Shown here: piece by piece, positions 34,202-42,771 of the stretch | Numbering within the stretch: position 1 is the stretch's first letter | How the letters are laid out: each line of letters opens with the position of its first letter | NCBI RefSeq assembly: GCF_030546745.1 | Contig: NZ_JAUOPD010000012.1 | Span: forward strand, 1 to 64,000 | Direction of reading: 5' to 3' | Length of the DNA: 64,000 nucleotides | Origin: Thalassotalea sp. 1_MG-2023 | GTDB lineage: Bacteria > Pseudomonadota > Gammaproteobacteria > Enterobacterales > Alteromonadaceae | Position numbers and translations under genes: made by a program | The notes under the pieces: generated by a model | The model's input: only the letters and a program-made list of their open reading frames with translations | What the model was told of the DNA's origin: nothing | Databases searched by the model: none

Positions 34202-35299
34202 TTAGCGTTGAACGGGTACACGTTTGGTGCCGACAATTCGTGCTTCAATTCGTCTGTTTTTAGCATGAGCTGCAGCTGTGTTAGCAGAATCTAATAACTC
34301 ACTTTCACCATGACCTTCAGCAGTTAAGCGTGAACTGTCAATGTTAAACTGCTCTGTTAGTATGTTTACAATTGCTTGAGCACGTTTTTGTGAAAGTTCT
34401 TGGTTATATTTATCATCACCAACTGCAGAAGTATGACCATTTATTGTGATAGATTCTTGCGGATATTGCTTAAGAAACTTCGCCGCACGTTCTATTTCTG
34501 GAAGCGCTTCTGGTTTTACTTCATATTTATCGTGAGCAAAGTGAACCGATAAATCCATCACTTTTTCGCGTTCCATAAATATTGTACAGCCAACAGAATT
34601 CACTTTATTGTTTAACGGTGTATTCATGCACTTATCAACAGCGTCAGGAACACCGTCTTTATCTGAATCAGCAGGTAATTGTTCTTGTTGATTATTTGCT
34701 GGCTTAACCGGCTTGGCTGCAGGGGCTGCCGCCGGAGAGTCAATATCACCAAAGTAATAAATAAAGCCAATTTTACTAACAAAATCAACATGATTATCAT
34801 CAAGTTGATACATACCTTGGCCTTCTAAGTAGAAAGCAGCATTATTGCTGATGTAGTGACGGTAACCCGCACCTACGCCAGGAGAAAGGTTTGAGTGGTC
34901 AACATCTAGAAAGTTGGCTCCGGCTACCATGTAAAAACTTTTTTGATAAGGGAAATAGAGCAAATCTAATGCTGTGTTTGTGCCTGATGCAACATCAAAT
35001 CTATCGTCTTTTGCGTCTAAGTTTATGTAAGAGTATGACAGTCTTGCTTCAAAGTCTTTGGTAATACGGTAGCCTAATTCAAGACCTGCACCTGCTCCAT
35101 TATCGAGAGATGTGGTACCGAAGTTAGGGTCTGTGATTAAGCGATCATCATCTGTATTGATGTGAAGGCCGTGTGCACCTAAATAATTTTTACCTACAAG
35201 TTCTTCTGCGTCTGGTTGTTCAGTTGCGAGTGCATAAGAAGTGGTAAGAGAAGTTAAGGCTAAAGTCACGCCTAAAGTTGCGAGCGATAAAGTGCGCAT
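34202..35299 (-). CDS. OmpA family outer-membrane protein
   Basis: A 365-aa protein with a signal peptide (about 1-25, SYALA), an N-terminal eight-strand-like beta-barrel (about 35-185, with YIYYFGD at its end), a Pro/Ala linker (SPAAAPAAKPVKPAN), one thrombospondin type-3 calcium-binding repeat (DSDKDGVPDAVDKCMNTP) with two Cys in CMNTPLNNKVNSVGC, and a C-terminal OmpA peptidoglycan-binding domain (ITINGHTSAVGDDKYNQELSQ, LTAEGHGESELL, NRRIEARI). It connects the outer membrane to the wall. Alone on the minus strand with its own terminator; probably abundant. Confidence 0.92.
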   Translation of the reverse strand: MRTLSLATLGVTLALTSLTTSYALATEQPDAEELVGKNYLGAHGLHINTDDDRLITDPNFGTTSLDNGAGAGLELGYRITKDFEARLSYSYINLDAKDDRFDVASGTNTALDLLYFPYQKSFYMVAGANFLDVDHSNLSPGVGAGYRHYISNNAAFYLEGQGMYQLDDNHVDFVSKIGFIYYFGDIDSPAAAPAAKPVKPANNQQEQLPADSDKDGVPDAVDKCMNTPLNNKVNSVGCTIFMEREKVMDLSVHFAHDKYEVKPEALPEIERAAKFLKQYPQESITINGHTSAVGDDKYNQELSQKRAQAIVNILTEQFNIDSSRLTAEGHGESELLDSANTAAAHAKNRRIEARIVGTKRVPVQR

Positions 35300-35394
35300 G
35301 TAGTCATCCTTAATTAATTGTATGAAAATTTAACGTTTTTAAACGTTAATGCGCGGTAATTTTAACGTATCTACACTAAGTTTTCACCACAGTA

Positions 35395-35637
35395 TTAAAT
35401 ATTTTCTCTTTTTAATTTAATGATTAAGTCAATATGAGGAATTAATTCTTCAATTTCAGCAATGTGATCTCGTAATGACTCCCATTGGTATAACTCTAGT
35501 TTTCCTGAGTCTAGAATTGCTTGTTTAAGTTCGCTCACGAGTGAATTTTCATCTTCTTGCTCAATGAATTCATTAATTCTCAGTAAATTATCAAGATCTT
35601 GTTGGCTGATAATTTCAAGTTCATTTTCTTTTGCCAT
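35395..35637 (-). CDS. Small acidic protein, unknown function
   Basis: An 80-aa, strongly acidic, leucine-rich, probably all-helical cytoplasmic protein (for example QQDLDNLLRINEFIEQEDEN and HIAEIEELIPHIDLIIKLK). No family recognised. AGGT and GAG upstream of the ATG at 35637 offer a plausible ribosome site, and codon use resembles neighbours. It lies 95 bp upstream of the OmpA-family gene on the same strand but is separated by OmpA leader sequence. Confidence 0.5.
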   Translation of the reverse strand: MAKENELEIISQQDLDNLLRINEFIEQEDENSLVSELKQAILDSGKLELYQWESLRDHIAEIEELIPHIDLIIKLKRENI

Positions 35638-35759
35638 AACTCGTACCTATAAATGTGAGACTATGTTAAGTATAGGAGTTATTGAACTTTTTGATGTATT
35701 CATTGAGAAATTTGATTAAATAAACAGTTGAACTTGGCCAACTGTTTATAGGGGGGTTA

Positions 35760-36239
35760 CTACGATTGGGCAAAGTTCGAAAGCGTATCACCTGCCATAC
35801 GGTATCCGACCCACTCAGGTTGAGGTTCTGCACCTAATGATTCATAAAACTCACGAGAGGGGGTATTCCAATCTAAACAACTCCATTCAAATCGGCCGCA
35901 TTCTTTATTTACTGCCGTTTGTGCAAGATGTTTAAGTAAAGCAATACCTGCACCTTTTCCTCGATATTGTGGGGATACATATAAGTCCTCCAAATAAAGC
36001 CCAGGTTTTGCTAGCCACGTTGAATAATTATAAAAATATACCGCAAAGCCAATGGCATCACCGTTTAATTCGCAAATTAACCCGTGTACCCCAGAATTTG
36101 CATTAAACATGCTTGATTCAATCGTTGCTACCGTTGCATGAACTTCATTTTCAGCTTTTTCATAAATAGCAAGTTCGCGAATGAAGTGTAATATGGTTGG
36201 TGCATCTTCAATAACTGCTGACCTTATTGTTAATGACAT
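35760..36239 (-). CDS. GNAT family N-acetyltransferase (diamine acetyltransferase-like)
   Basis: A 159-aa cytoplasmic acetyl-CoA-dependent transferase. The fold starts MSLTIRSAVIEDAPTILHFI; the acetyl-CoA binding motif A is LYLEDLYVSPQYRGKGAGIALL (residues near 81-102) with R-x-x-G-x-G, followed by FEWSCLDWNTPSREFYESLGA. The EDLYV-x-x-x-YRG-KG and W-x-x-x-W-N-x-x-x-x-x-FY pattern matches the spermidine/spermine acetyltransferase subgroup, so a polyamine or thialysine-like substrate is possible but unproven. Single gene. Confidence 0.88.
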   Translation of the reverse strand: MSLTIRSAVIEDAPTILHFIRELAIYEKAENEVHATVATIESSMFNANSGVHGLICELNGDAIGFAVYFYNYSTWLAKPGLYLEDLYVSPQYRGKGAGIALLKHLAQTAVNKECGRFEWSCLDWNTPSREFYESLGAEPQPEWVGYRMAGDTLSNFAQS

Positions 36240-36520
36240 ATGAACTCCTAATTGTATAAATTTTTGATGGTATTAAAACATGATGAATGTCGGTTATATA
36301 ATTTAGTGTATTTGTAGTGATGAAAAACTGTATAGGTGGTTTTTTTTCTTTATTGTAGCTGTTTTAGCGCTGAACCATGACTTAAAATAGTTGTCTATTT
36401 TTTGTTATAGCAACAGACCCAAATACAAAAGTAACACTTTTAGTTTGTTTAAACTCTTTTTAATACTCGTTGAATGCCACAGTTTTAATAAAAGTAATTT
36501 TATACTTTTTGGAGAATATT

Positions 36521-38041
36521 TTGAATCTTACGAAATTTAATCAATTCGTTAAGGTAGGAGTCATTTGCAGCCTGCCTTTGTTTTCACTACCAAGCCAAGC
36601 ACTTAAGGTGAGTAATATTGCTCAGCAAACTGCTGAGTATGCCGTAAATACTTATTCACAAGCTATGGTAGATAGCTTAGCAAAATTAGTACAATATAAT
36701 ACAGTTGCGACAAAAGGAATTCCTTCTGATCAAAACCCAACACATATTGCGTTTAAAAAAGAGCTTCAACAGCAGGCACTATCGCTTGGTTTAGATTATC
36801 AAGATGATGGTTATATTGTCATCATAGGTTTAGGTAACAGCAAAGAAAGAGTGGGCATTATTACCCATGGTGATATTCAACCAGCAAATCCTGATAAGTG
36901 GGTAAAGTCTCCTTTTGAATTAGACACAACGAGTGAGCCAGGAAAGTTAATTGGGCGAGGAACTGAAGATGATAAAGGTCCTATCGCAACAGCACTTTAT
37001 GCGATGAAAGCCATTAAGGATGAAGGGATCCCTTTAAATAAACGACTTGAGCTTTATGTTTATATGGCTGAAGAATCTGATTGGCAGCCGTTAATAGACT
37101 ATGTCAAAACTCATGAGTTGCCACAGACTAATATTACAATTGATGCCGAATACCCCGTAGTGACAGCCGAGAAAGGTTACGGCACGTTAAAAATTGCGTT
37201 TAATAAATTGCAGAAACAAACGTTCGATACTTATATCAAGCACTTTGAGGGTGGATATTTCGGCTCTCAAATACCGGAAGATGCCAAGGCTGTGATTGAA
37301 AATGCTGATATTAATCTATTAGAAAAATTAATGAAGAAAGCACAATCATATCAAGGCGTTAATTTTGACTTTACCTTAAAAGATAATCAATTAACCATTA
37401 CAGCCTTAGGAAAGTCAGCGCATTCTTCCAAGCCACAAGAGGGAGTTAATGCTATTCCATATTTAGCTGACTTACTAGCTGATCATCGTTGGCCAAATAA
37501 TGGAGCAGGTACTTTAGTAAACTTCATTAATGATAATATCGGCTTAGGATTAGAAGGTAAAAAGTTTGGTGAAATTGCTTATCATGATGACTTTATGGGG
37601 CCGATGACAGTTTCCCCTACGGTGATAAAACAACATAAAGATAGTCTTGAATTAAACATTAATATACGTCGCCCTAAGGGGAAAACAGCTACGCAACTCA
37701 GGGCTGAAATTACCCAAGCTATCGCAAGTTGGAAGTTACAATACCTTGCTGAACTTACTGAGTTAGATCACCAAATTGGTGATCCGTTTGTACAATCAGA
37801 CGCGCCTCACATCGATACGTTATTATCTGTATTTACTCACTTTACCGGGATAAGTAACGCACAGCCGATATCTATTGGTGGAGGCACTAATTCTCGTTTA
37901 TTTCCAGGGGCAGTGGCATTTGGTCCATCTATGCCCGGCGAAAAATATACCGGTCACTCTGAGCATGAGTTTATCACGAAAAAACAGTTTGATTTGAACT
38001 TGAAAATGTATACTGCAGCGATGGTTGAATTAGCAAAGTAA
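36521..38041 (+). CDS. M20 family metallopeptidase (PepV-like dipeptidase), exported
   Basis: A 506-aa zinc peptidase. Starting at TTG 36521 (GGAG at 36511-36514, spacing 6) it has a signal peptide near 1-28 (VICSLPLFSLPSQA), so the enzyme is likely periplasmic. M20 signatures: GIITHGDIQPANPDKW (first metal His-x-Asp), GRGTEDDKGP (bridging Asp), MAEESDW (catalytic and ligand Glu pair), TIDAEYPVV (Asp) and the late GHSEHEF (His). The order and the inserted lid domain match the PepV/Xaa-His dipeptidase branch. A longer frame from TTG 36470 lacks a ribosome site. Monocistronic. Likely role: cleavage of short peptides in nutrient scavenging. Confidence 0.88.
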   Translation: MNLTKFNQFVKVGVICSLPLFSLPSQALKVSNIAQQTAEYAVNTYSQAMVDSLAKLVQYNTVATKGIPSDQNPTHIAFKKELQQQALSLGLDYQDDGYIVIIGLGNSKERVGIITHGDIQPANPDKWVKSPFELDTTSEPGKLIGRGTEDDKGPIATALYAMKAIKDEGIPLNKRLELYVYMAEESDWQPLIDYVKTHELPQTNITIDAEYPVVTAEKGYGTLKIAFNKLQKQTFDTYIKHFEGGYFGSQIPEDAKAVIENADINLLEKLMKKAQSYQGVNFDFTLKDNQLTITALGKSAHSSKPQEGVNAIPYLADLLADHRWPNNGAGTLVNFINDNIGLGLEGKKFGEIAYHDDFMGPMTVSPTVIKQHKDSLELNINIRRPKGKTATQLRAEITQAIASWKLQYLAELTELDHQIGDPFVQSDAPHIDTLLSVFTHFTGISNAQPISIGGGTNSRLFPGAVAFGPSMPGEKYTGHSEHEFITKKQFDLNLKMYTAAMVELAK

Positions 38042-38072
38042 TACGTACTAGGTTCAGTTGACGCTAGTCGTT

Positions 38073-38366
38073 TTACCTTTCATCTTCTAAGCACTTGGCG
38101 ATAAAGGGAACTTCACTTTTCGCCATAAATGCTTCTAATACCGCAATGTTTAACCAAAACATTGCGAATGCAAAGAGAAAGCTAAAATTAATGAAGATGA
38201 TCACCGCGGGAAGTATTGCAAGGATTAGGATAACAGCATACCTACCATAAAAATCAGTGCTTTTTTCTTCATTGAATAAAACGATTGCATGATGAATACG
38301 CCGAAATCTTTCAGAAGCGCTTAATTGGCGCAATAACGGATGGTTCCACAAAAAAATGTAGTGCAT
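38073..38366 (-). CDS. Small membrane protein (possibly DUF6170-like)
   Basis: A 97-aa protein with a cytoplasmic basic N-terminus (LLRQLSASERFRRIHHA) and two closely spaced helices at about 43-84 (YAVILILAILPAVIIFINF and FLFAFAMFWLNIAVLEAFM). I have a weak memory of such proteins in Alteromonadales as DUF6170; otherwise unknown. Single gene, convergent with the peptidase gene (31 bp between stops). Confidence 0.6.
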   Translation of the reverse strand: MHYIFLWNHPLLRQLSASERFRRIHHAIVLFNEEKSTDFYGRYAVILILAILPAVIIFINFSFLFAFAMFWLNIAVLEAFMAKSEVPFIAKCLEDER

Positions 38367-38500
38367 GTATTTATTCCTTTAAAAACGACACATCCTAAGA
38401 TCCTCAATATCTTTAACACTAGCAACTTTATTTTAACTTATCAATACACTTGATTAATTAGAAAAAAGCATCATTCGTTTATTTATATACAGTTTCATAG

Positions 38501-38519
38501 ACTGGTACTACATACTGGT
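38501..38519. promoter_or_regulatory. Direct repeat ACTGGT upstream of the SDR gene
   Basis: ACTGGT occurs at 38501-38506 and 38514-38519, 13 bp apart, about 42 bp upstream of the SDR start codon. It may be an operator for the SDR-amidohydrolase pair; no consensus was matched. Confidence 0.25.
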
Positions 38520-38560
38520 TATGCGTATTATGTGATAAAAATTAACGGCAAGTACTAATA

Positions 38561-39283
38561 ATGAAAACATGTATTGTAACTGGCGGAAGTTCAGGTATCG
38601 GGCTGAGTATTGCCCAGTCTTTTATGGCAAAAGGTTATCGAGTTTGTAACTTAGATATTAACGACGGTGGAGTAGGTGAATTTTTTCATTGTGATGTTAC
38701 TGATCATCAATCAGTACATCAGGCAATTGAATTGATTGCAGAGTCATCAAGTATTGATGTGCTGGTGTCTAATGCTGGAGTTCATTTTTCAGCGACGATC
38801 GAAGATACTTCGCCGTATGAGTTACAACGTATATTCGATATCAATGTAAAAGGCGCCTATTCAGCAATACAAGCAGTATTACCTGTAATGAAAGCGCAAA
38901 AACAAGGTGCTATTATTTTAATGTCTTCTGACCAAGCTATTATTGCGAAGCGAAATTCTTTTGCATATAACTTGAGCAAATCTGCACTTGCGTCAATGGC
39001 GAAAACAACGGCTTTAGATTACGCGCAGTATAATATAAGAGCTAATGCCGTATGCCCTGGAACAATCGAAACATCGTTATATCATAATGCTATTAACGCT
39101 TATTGTGAACGTTCAGGGGCAGACAAGTCAGAAGTGCATCAAGAGGAGGCAAGCTTACAACCGTTAAATCGCTTAGGCCAACCTGAGGAAGTTGCGGCCT
39201 TAGTCACATTTTTAGCGTCGGATGAAGCTAGCTTTATCACAGGGAGCTTGCAAGTGATCGATGGTGGTTACACCGCACAGTAA
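38561..39283 (+). CDS. SDR family NAD(P)-dependent oxidoreductase
   Basis: A 240-aa Rossmann-fold enzyme. Cofactor motif TGGSSGIG at 7-14, SNAGVH near 69-74, catalytic Ser in ILMSSDQA near 125-132, the catalytic YNLSKSA (Tyr-x-x-x-Lys), the C-terminal NAVCPGTIETSL and EEVAALVTFLASDEASFITG. An Asp at the end of strand 2 (LDIND) suggests NAD rather than NADP preference. It is followed after one base by an amidohydrolase gene. That pairing is common in L-fucose/L-rhamnose-type sugar catabolism (dehydrogenase then lactonase), which is the best guess for the pathway. Confidence 0.88.
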   Translation: MKTCIVTGGSSGIGLSIAQSFMAKGYRVCNLDINDGGVGEFFHCDVTDHQSVHQAIELIAESSSIDVLVSNAGVHFSATIEDTSPYELQRIFDINVKGAYSAIQAVLPVMKAQKQGAIILMSSDQAIIAKRNSFAYNLSKSALASMAKTTALDYAQYNIRANAVCPGTIETSLYHNAINAYCERSGADKSEVHQEEASLQPLNRLGQPEEVAALVTFLASDEASFITGSLQVIDGGYTAQ

Positions 39284-39284
39284 T

Positions 39285-40145
39285 ATGATAAAAATTATTG
39301 ATCCACATTTGCACTTGTTTGATATAACGCAGGGTGACTATTATTGGTTAAAGCCTGAAAATCCACCGTTTTGGGCTGATAAACCTATCATTCATCGGTC
39401 TTTTACCTGTGCAAATATCGAATTACAGCCACCATTTTCACTTTGTGGTTTTGTACACATTGAAGCAGGGTTTGATAATCAGCAACCGATTAAAGAGGTC
39501 GAATACCTACAGCAAACGGTTACTTTACCTTTTACTGCAATAGCATATGCAAATATTACCGATGAACCTGTCGTTTTCAAGCAAACGATAACAGCGTTAA
39601 TGCAGAATCGGCATGTAGTAGGTATTCGATATATTCTTGATGATAACGCCATTGAAATATTATCGAACACTAATGTTAAAGAAAATTTTTTATGGCTTGC
39701 TGAAAACTCACTTATTTTTGATTGCCAAATGCCATTAGCCAATAAAAAAGCCGTTTCATTGTTGTGTACGCTATTATCCCAAACTCCAACATTAAAAGTA
39801 GTGATTAATCATCTTGGTTCACCAAGTCAAATTGACGAAAAGGTTATTAACAATAAATGGTATCAAGGGCTATTGGCATTATCGGCGTTTCCTTCGGTGG
39901 CAATAAAGTGCTCTGGCTGGGAAATGGTGTCGAGAAGCTATGATCATCAATGGCTGAGAACCATGGTATTAACCTGTGTTGATGTGTTTGGTGAGCATCG
40001 CGTGATGCTGGCGAGTAATTTTCCATTGTGTTTGTTTACCGTTAACTACCAAGAATATTGGCAACAGGTTATTGATGTAATACCAAACTCGCTAATACCA
40101 AATTTGTGCTATAAAAATGCAAAAAAATGGTATAACGTAGAATAA
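39285..40145 (+). CDS. Amidohydrolase family protein (lactonase-like, PF04909)
   Basis: A 286-aa TIM-barrel metal hydrolase. The N-terminal IIDPHLHLFD carries the metal His-x-His, and later motifs include GFVHIEAGFD, VVINHLGSP and the C-terminal MLASNFPLCLF in place of the usual GSDWP, an unusual change for the Asp-ligand position. The relatives I recall are L-fuconolactonases and 2-pyrone-4,6-dicarboxylate lactonases. The ATG at 39285 comes one base after the SDR stop; the longer GTG frame at 39261 overlaps the SDR gene and lacks a ribosome site. Probably translationally coupled with the SDR gene and acting on its lactone product. The loss of the Asp could mean altered metal use or reduced activity. 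Confidence 0.75.
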   Translation: MIKIIDPHLHLFDITQGDYYWLKPENPPFWADKPIIHRSFTCANIELQPPFSLCGFVHIEAGFDNQQPIKEVEYLQQTVTLPFTAIAYANITDEPVVFKQTITALMQNRHVVGIRYILDDNAIEILSNTNVKENFLWLAENSLIFDCQMPLANKKAVSLLCTLLSQTPTLKVVINHLGSPSQIDEKVINNKWYQGLLALSAFPSVAIKCSGWEMVSRSYDHQWLRTMVLTCVDVFGEHRVMLASNFPLCLFTVNYQEYWQQVIDVIPNSLIPNLCYKNAKKWYNVE

Positions 40146-40178
40146 AATTCCTGTGTTGCGTTAATTCGCGTTATATTT

Positions 40179-40637
40179 ATGGACAAATTTGATAAAAAGA
40201 TTCTAGAAATTCTTCAACAAGACTGCACGTTATCTGTCAGTGATGTGGCAGCAAAAGTTGGCTTGTCGACAACTCCATGCTGGCGGCGTATTCAATCGTT
40301 AGAAAAAAAAGGCATTATTAAAGGGCGAGTAGCCTTGGCGGAACCGGAAAAACTCAATGTAGGCTTAACGGTTTTTGTGATGATAAAAACAAATCAACAC
40401 AACCCTCAGTGGTTAGCCGCCTTTGGTAAAATAGCTAAAGAATTTCCAGAAATTATTGAGTTTTATCGAATGAGTGGTGAAGTAGACTATTTGTTAAGAG
40501 TTGTTGTTTCCGATATGAAAGCCTATGACAGTTTCTATAAAAAACTCATTGATCGGGCAAGTTTTGCCGATATTAGCTCAAGTTTTGCGATGGAAGAAAT
40601 TAAGTATACTACAGCACTACCCGTTAATTATGTTTAG
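40179..40637 (+). CDS. Lrp/AsnC family transcriptional regulator
   Basis: A 152-aa regulator with N-terminal helix-turn-helix (DKKILEILQQDCTLSVSDVAAKVGLSTTPCWRRIQSLEKKG, shown in parts at 3-45) and a C-terminal RAM ligand-binding domain (VGLTVFVMIKTNQH, EFYRMSGEVDYLLRVVVSD). It follows the amidohydrolase after 33 bp in the same direction and could regulate that unit or a distant amino acid gene. The SxTPCWRRI recognition helix is typical of the family. Confidence 0.9.
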   Translation: MDKFDKKILEILQQDCTLSVSDVAAKVGLSTTPCWRRIQSLEKKGIIKGRVALAEPEKLNVGLTVFVMIKTNQHNPQWLAAFGKIAKEFPEIIEFYRMSGEVDYLLRVVVSDMKAYDSFYKKLIDRASFADISSSFAMEEIKYTTALPVNYV

Positions 40638-40643
40638 CGTCAG

Positions 40644-41822
40644 TTAATCGTTAAAGGTAATACTGTAATGAAGTTTGTCGGCTTCAAACTTTAACTGATG
40701 CATCTGTGCTAAATAATGAAAGGTGTAATTTTTATTGCTGTTGATTGCATGTTTTAGCGTTAATGTTTTGGTATTAAGATCAGAAAACATATCAATGTAA
40801 ATTAATCGATTTAGCATGTTCACTGCGCGTTCTGCATGCGCTTTTTCAAAGCTGATAGATACACTTGTTACTTGCTCTACTTGAGATTTTTGCATCGTGA
40901 ATATTAAATTGTGTTTTGTCGTAACATCGAAATAAATATTGCCATCAAAAGCGTGTTTTAATCGATCGCTGAGTAAATGTTCCCGCTGAAACTGCTCTTG
41001 TAATGTCAAAATATCTTGCAGATAGGGTTTGTTTGCATATTTTCCGATGAGTGCTTTGTTTGATAAGGCTGCCACACACTGTAAATCTTTATAAGCACAA
41101 TAGGCAAAATGGTACCGTGCTTGAGCATAATTTTTCGTTTGATTTAAATGATAAACACCTAGGTTGTAGTTAATATCGGCATCAAAGGGAAATAGATCGT
41201 ACGACTTTTGCCAGTACAGTGCACCTAGCTTTTTATCTGAAGCTACTTGCCCTAAGCCATTATAATAAATAGTGCCAAGATTCAAATAAAGTAATGCCGT
41301 GGCAAACTCTTTTGAACGAGATAAACAGTGAAGGTAAGTTTGCTCTGCTTTTTTAAAGTCTGCTTGTTGCTCCCACATAACACCTAAGTTATTACATGCA
41401 TCGGGATATTCAACGTCAATGCCTTTATTAAAATAATAGGCAGCTTTAGGAGTAATACGTTGAACTTGATAAGTTTGTGCAAGCAAATTGAATAGATAAC
41501 CTTGATCGAATTTATTTAAAGTATTAGCTTGGTTTGTTGCATAGATTAACAATTGCTGCGCAAGTTTCTGGTCTAATTCTTTCGTTTTATCCGTTACTCC
41601 CTTATGTTCTTTGAACCATAAATAGCTACCGAGAGTTAGCGCTTGTTTAGTAATGGAATAATCATCAAATATTTGAATTTCTAACCCAGTACCTACTTGG
41701 CTAAAATGTTGATGGGCATACTGCCATTGTATCTTATCGAAGTGATTTTCACGCTCAGCAAAAGCGACTGATGCACTCAGTAATAAGATAAGCAATGAGG
41801 AGATAATCGCAGTACGGATCAT
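40644..41822 (-). CDS. Exported TPR/Sel1-like repeat protein, unknown
   Basis: A 392-aa protein with a signal peptide (about 1-22, SVAFA) and tetratricopeptide/Sel1-like helical repeats from about 120 to 270 (for example YYFNKGIDVEYPDACNNLGVMW, TALLYLNLGTIYYNGLG, DADINYNLGVYHLNQT). Conserved Cys occur in the helices. The C-terminal 100 residues look beta-rich and are not recognised. It overlaps the upstream alpha/beta-hydrolase gene by 4 bp, so both are likely co-translated. Function unknown; periplasmic scaffold or binding role is possible. Confidence 0.65.
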   Translation of the reverse strand: MIRTAIISSLLILLLSASVAFAERENHFDKIQWQYAHQHFSQVGTGLEIQIFDDYSITKQALTLGSYLWFKEHKGVTDKTKELDQKLAQQLLIYATNQANTLNKFDQGYLFNLLAQTYQVQRITPKAAYYFNKGIDVEYPDACNNLGVMWEQQADFKKAEQTYLHCLSRSKEFATALLYLNLGTIYYNGLGQVASDKKLGALYWQKSYDLFPFDADINYNLGVYHLNQTKNYAQARYHFAYCAYKDLQCVAALSNKALIGKYANKPYLQDILTLQEQFQREHLLSDRLKHAFDGNIYFDVTTKHNLIFTMQKSQVEQVTSVSISFEKAHAERAVNMLNRLIYIDMFSDLNTKTLTLKHAINSNKNYTFHYLAQMHQLKFEADKLHYSITFND

Positions 41823-42340
41823 GTGTTTATCCTGTTTTTAAACTGCGTTTTTATATAAAATATAAAAGATTCAAATAGCGTTGAAACTTGTTCCATAGCA
41901 GAGTTTAGACGGTGATCACCATCAATTAGGTGCAAAGCACATTGCGTTTGATGTCCAAATCTAATCGAATGCTCAACAGGTATAACATCGTCAGACCAAC
42001 CGTGAATTATTTCAATATTGTTACCAGATGAGTCATACATTTGTTGTGCGTAATTAGGCATATATAAAGCTGGTGCTAATAAAAACAGCCCTAGTGGTTT
42101 ATTGGTTTGCGCGGCTACGAGTGAAACATAGCCGCCCATGCTTGAGCCAACCAAAACATAAGGTTGCATCTCTTTTGCTAAGTAATCATTGAGCATTATG
42201 ACCCGATCATCGGGGTTGGCAATGTGACGGTAATCTAAACTATCAATTTGAAAGCCAGCAGCTTTGCCTATCTTTGCAAGTGTAGTAATTTTACTGCCCC
42301 AAGGGCCGCTTTCTTTGCCATGAGAGAAAATAATTTTCAT
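41819..42340 (-). CDS. Alpha/beta hydrolase (YqiA/serine esterase-like)
   Basis: A 173-aa compact cytoplasmic alpha/beta hydrolase. Oxyanion region FSHGKESGPWGSK near 5-17, nucleophile elbow VGSSMGGYVS (Ser in G-x-S-x-G), acid Asp in IIHGWSDDVIP and His in DGDHRLN. The triad is therefore complete. Its length and brevity of the cap resemble YqiA-type esterases, but the substrate is unknown. Start at 42340. The stop overlaps the TPR gene start by 4 bp. Confidence 0.82.
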   Translation of the reverse strand: MKIIFSHGKESGPWGSKITTLAKIGKAAGFQIDSLDYRHIANPDDRVIMLNDYLAKEMQPYVLVGSSMGGYVSLVAAQTNKPLGLFLLAPALYMPNYAQQMYDSSGNNIEIIHGWSDDVIPVEHSIRFGHQTQCALHLIDGDHRLNSAMEQVSTLFESFIFYIKTQFKNRINT

Positions 42341-42771
42341 TGTGACCTCAGAGTTAAACTCCTAGCTGAACTTGCTTGGTTTAATAATATTGCTGGTAAT
42401 GGTTATTTTGATCCCGTTGCTTTAAACATAACCAGTAACCTTGACTGTATGACTCAGGCGGTTTGCTATTGATAAATAAATTCGGGTTCATATTGATACT
42501 ACAACGAGAAATGTTTGCCACATTATATTCTAAATCTATTGTTCACTTTAAACACTAGGTTTATGTTTTAGCAAGTGTTTTTCATTTTACCTGTACAGAA
42601 TTATACTTTTCTGCTGTGTTTATGAATGAAAGCGTGAAGATTCATCGCCGTTTTCACGAAAAAAATCTTAATGGCTTAGTCAGGTAAATCTTTCGAAAAA
42701 GTCCAAGACTATTGGCTTCAAAACAACGATAATATTGTCATATACATTTGTTTGCCTGTTTTGGATTTTTC
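42341..42771. other. Divergent intergenic region
   Basis: These 431 bp hold no credible gene. A small hairpin AAACACT/AGTGTTT lies at 42550-42580, ending in T residues, and could be an upstream terminator or attenuator. I see no clean sigma-70 promoter for either flank. Confidence 0.35.

Noticed and set aside
42550-42620. LexA-type SOS box (CTGTACAG near 42590)
   Set aside because: The right half does not continue the CTGT-N8-ACAG spacing required for LexA binding.
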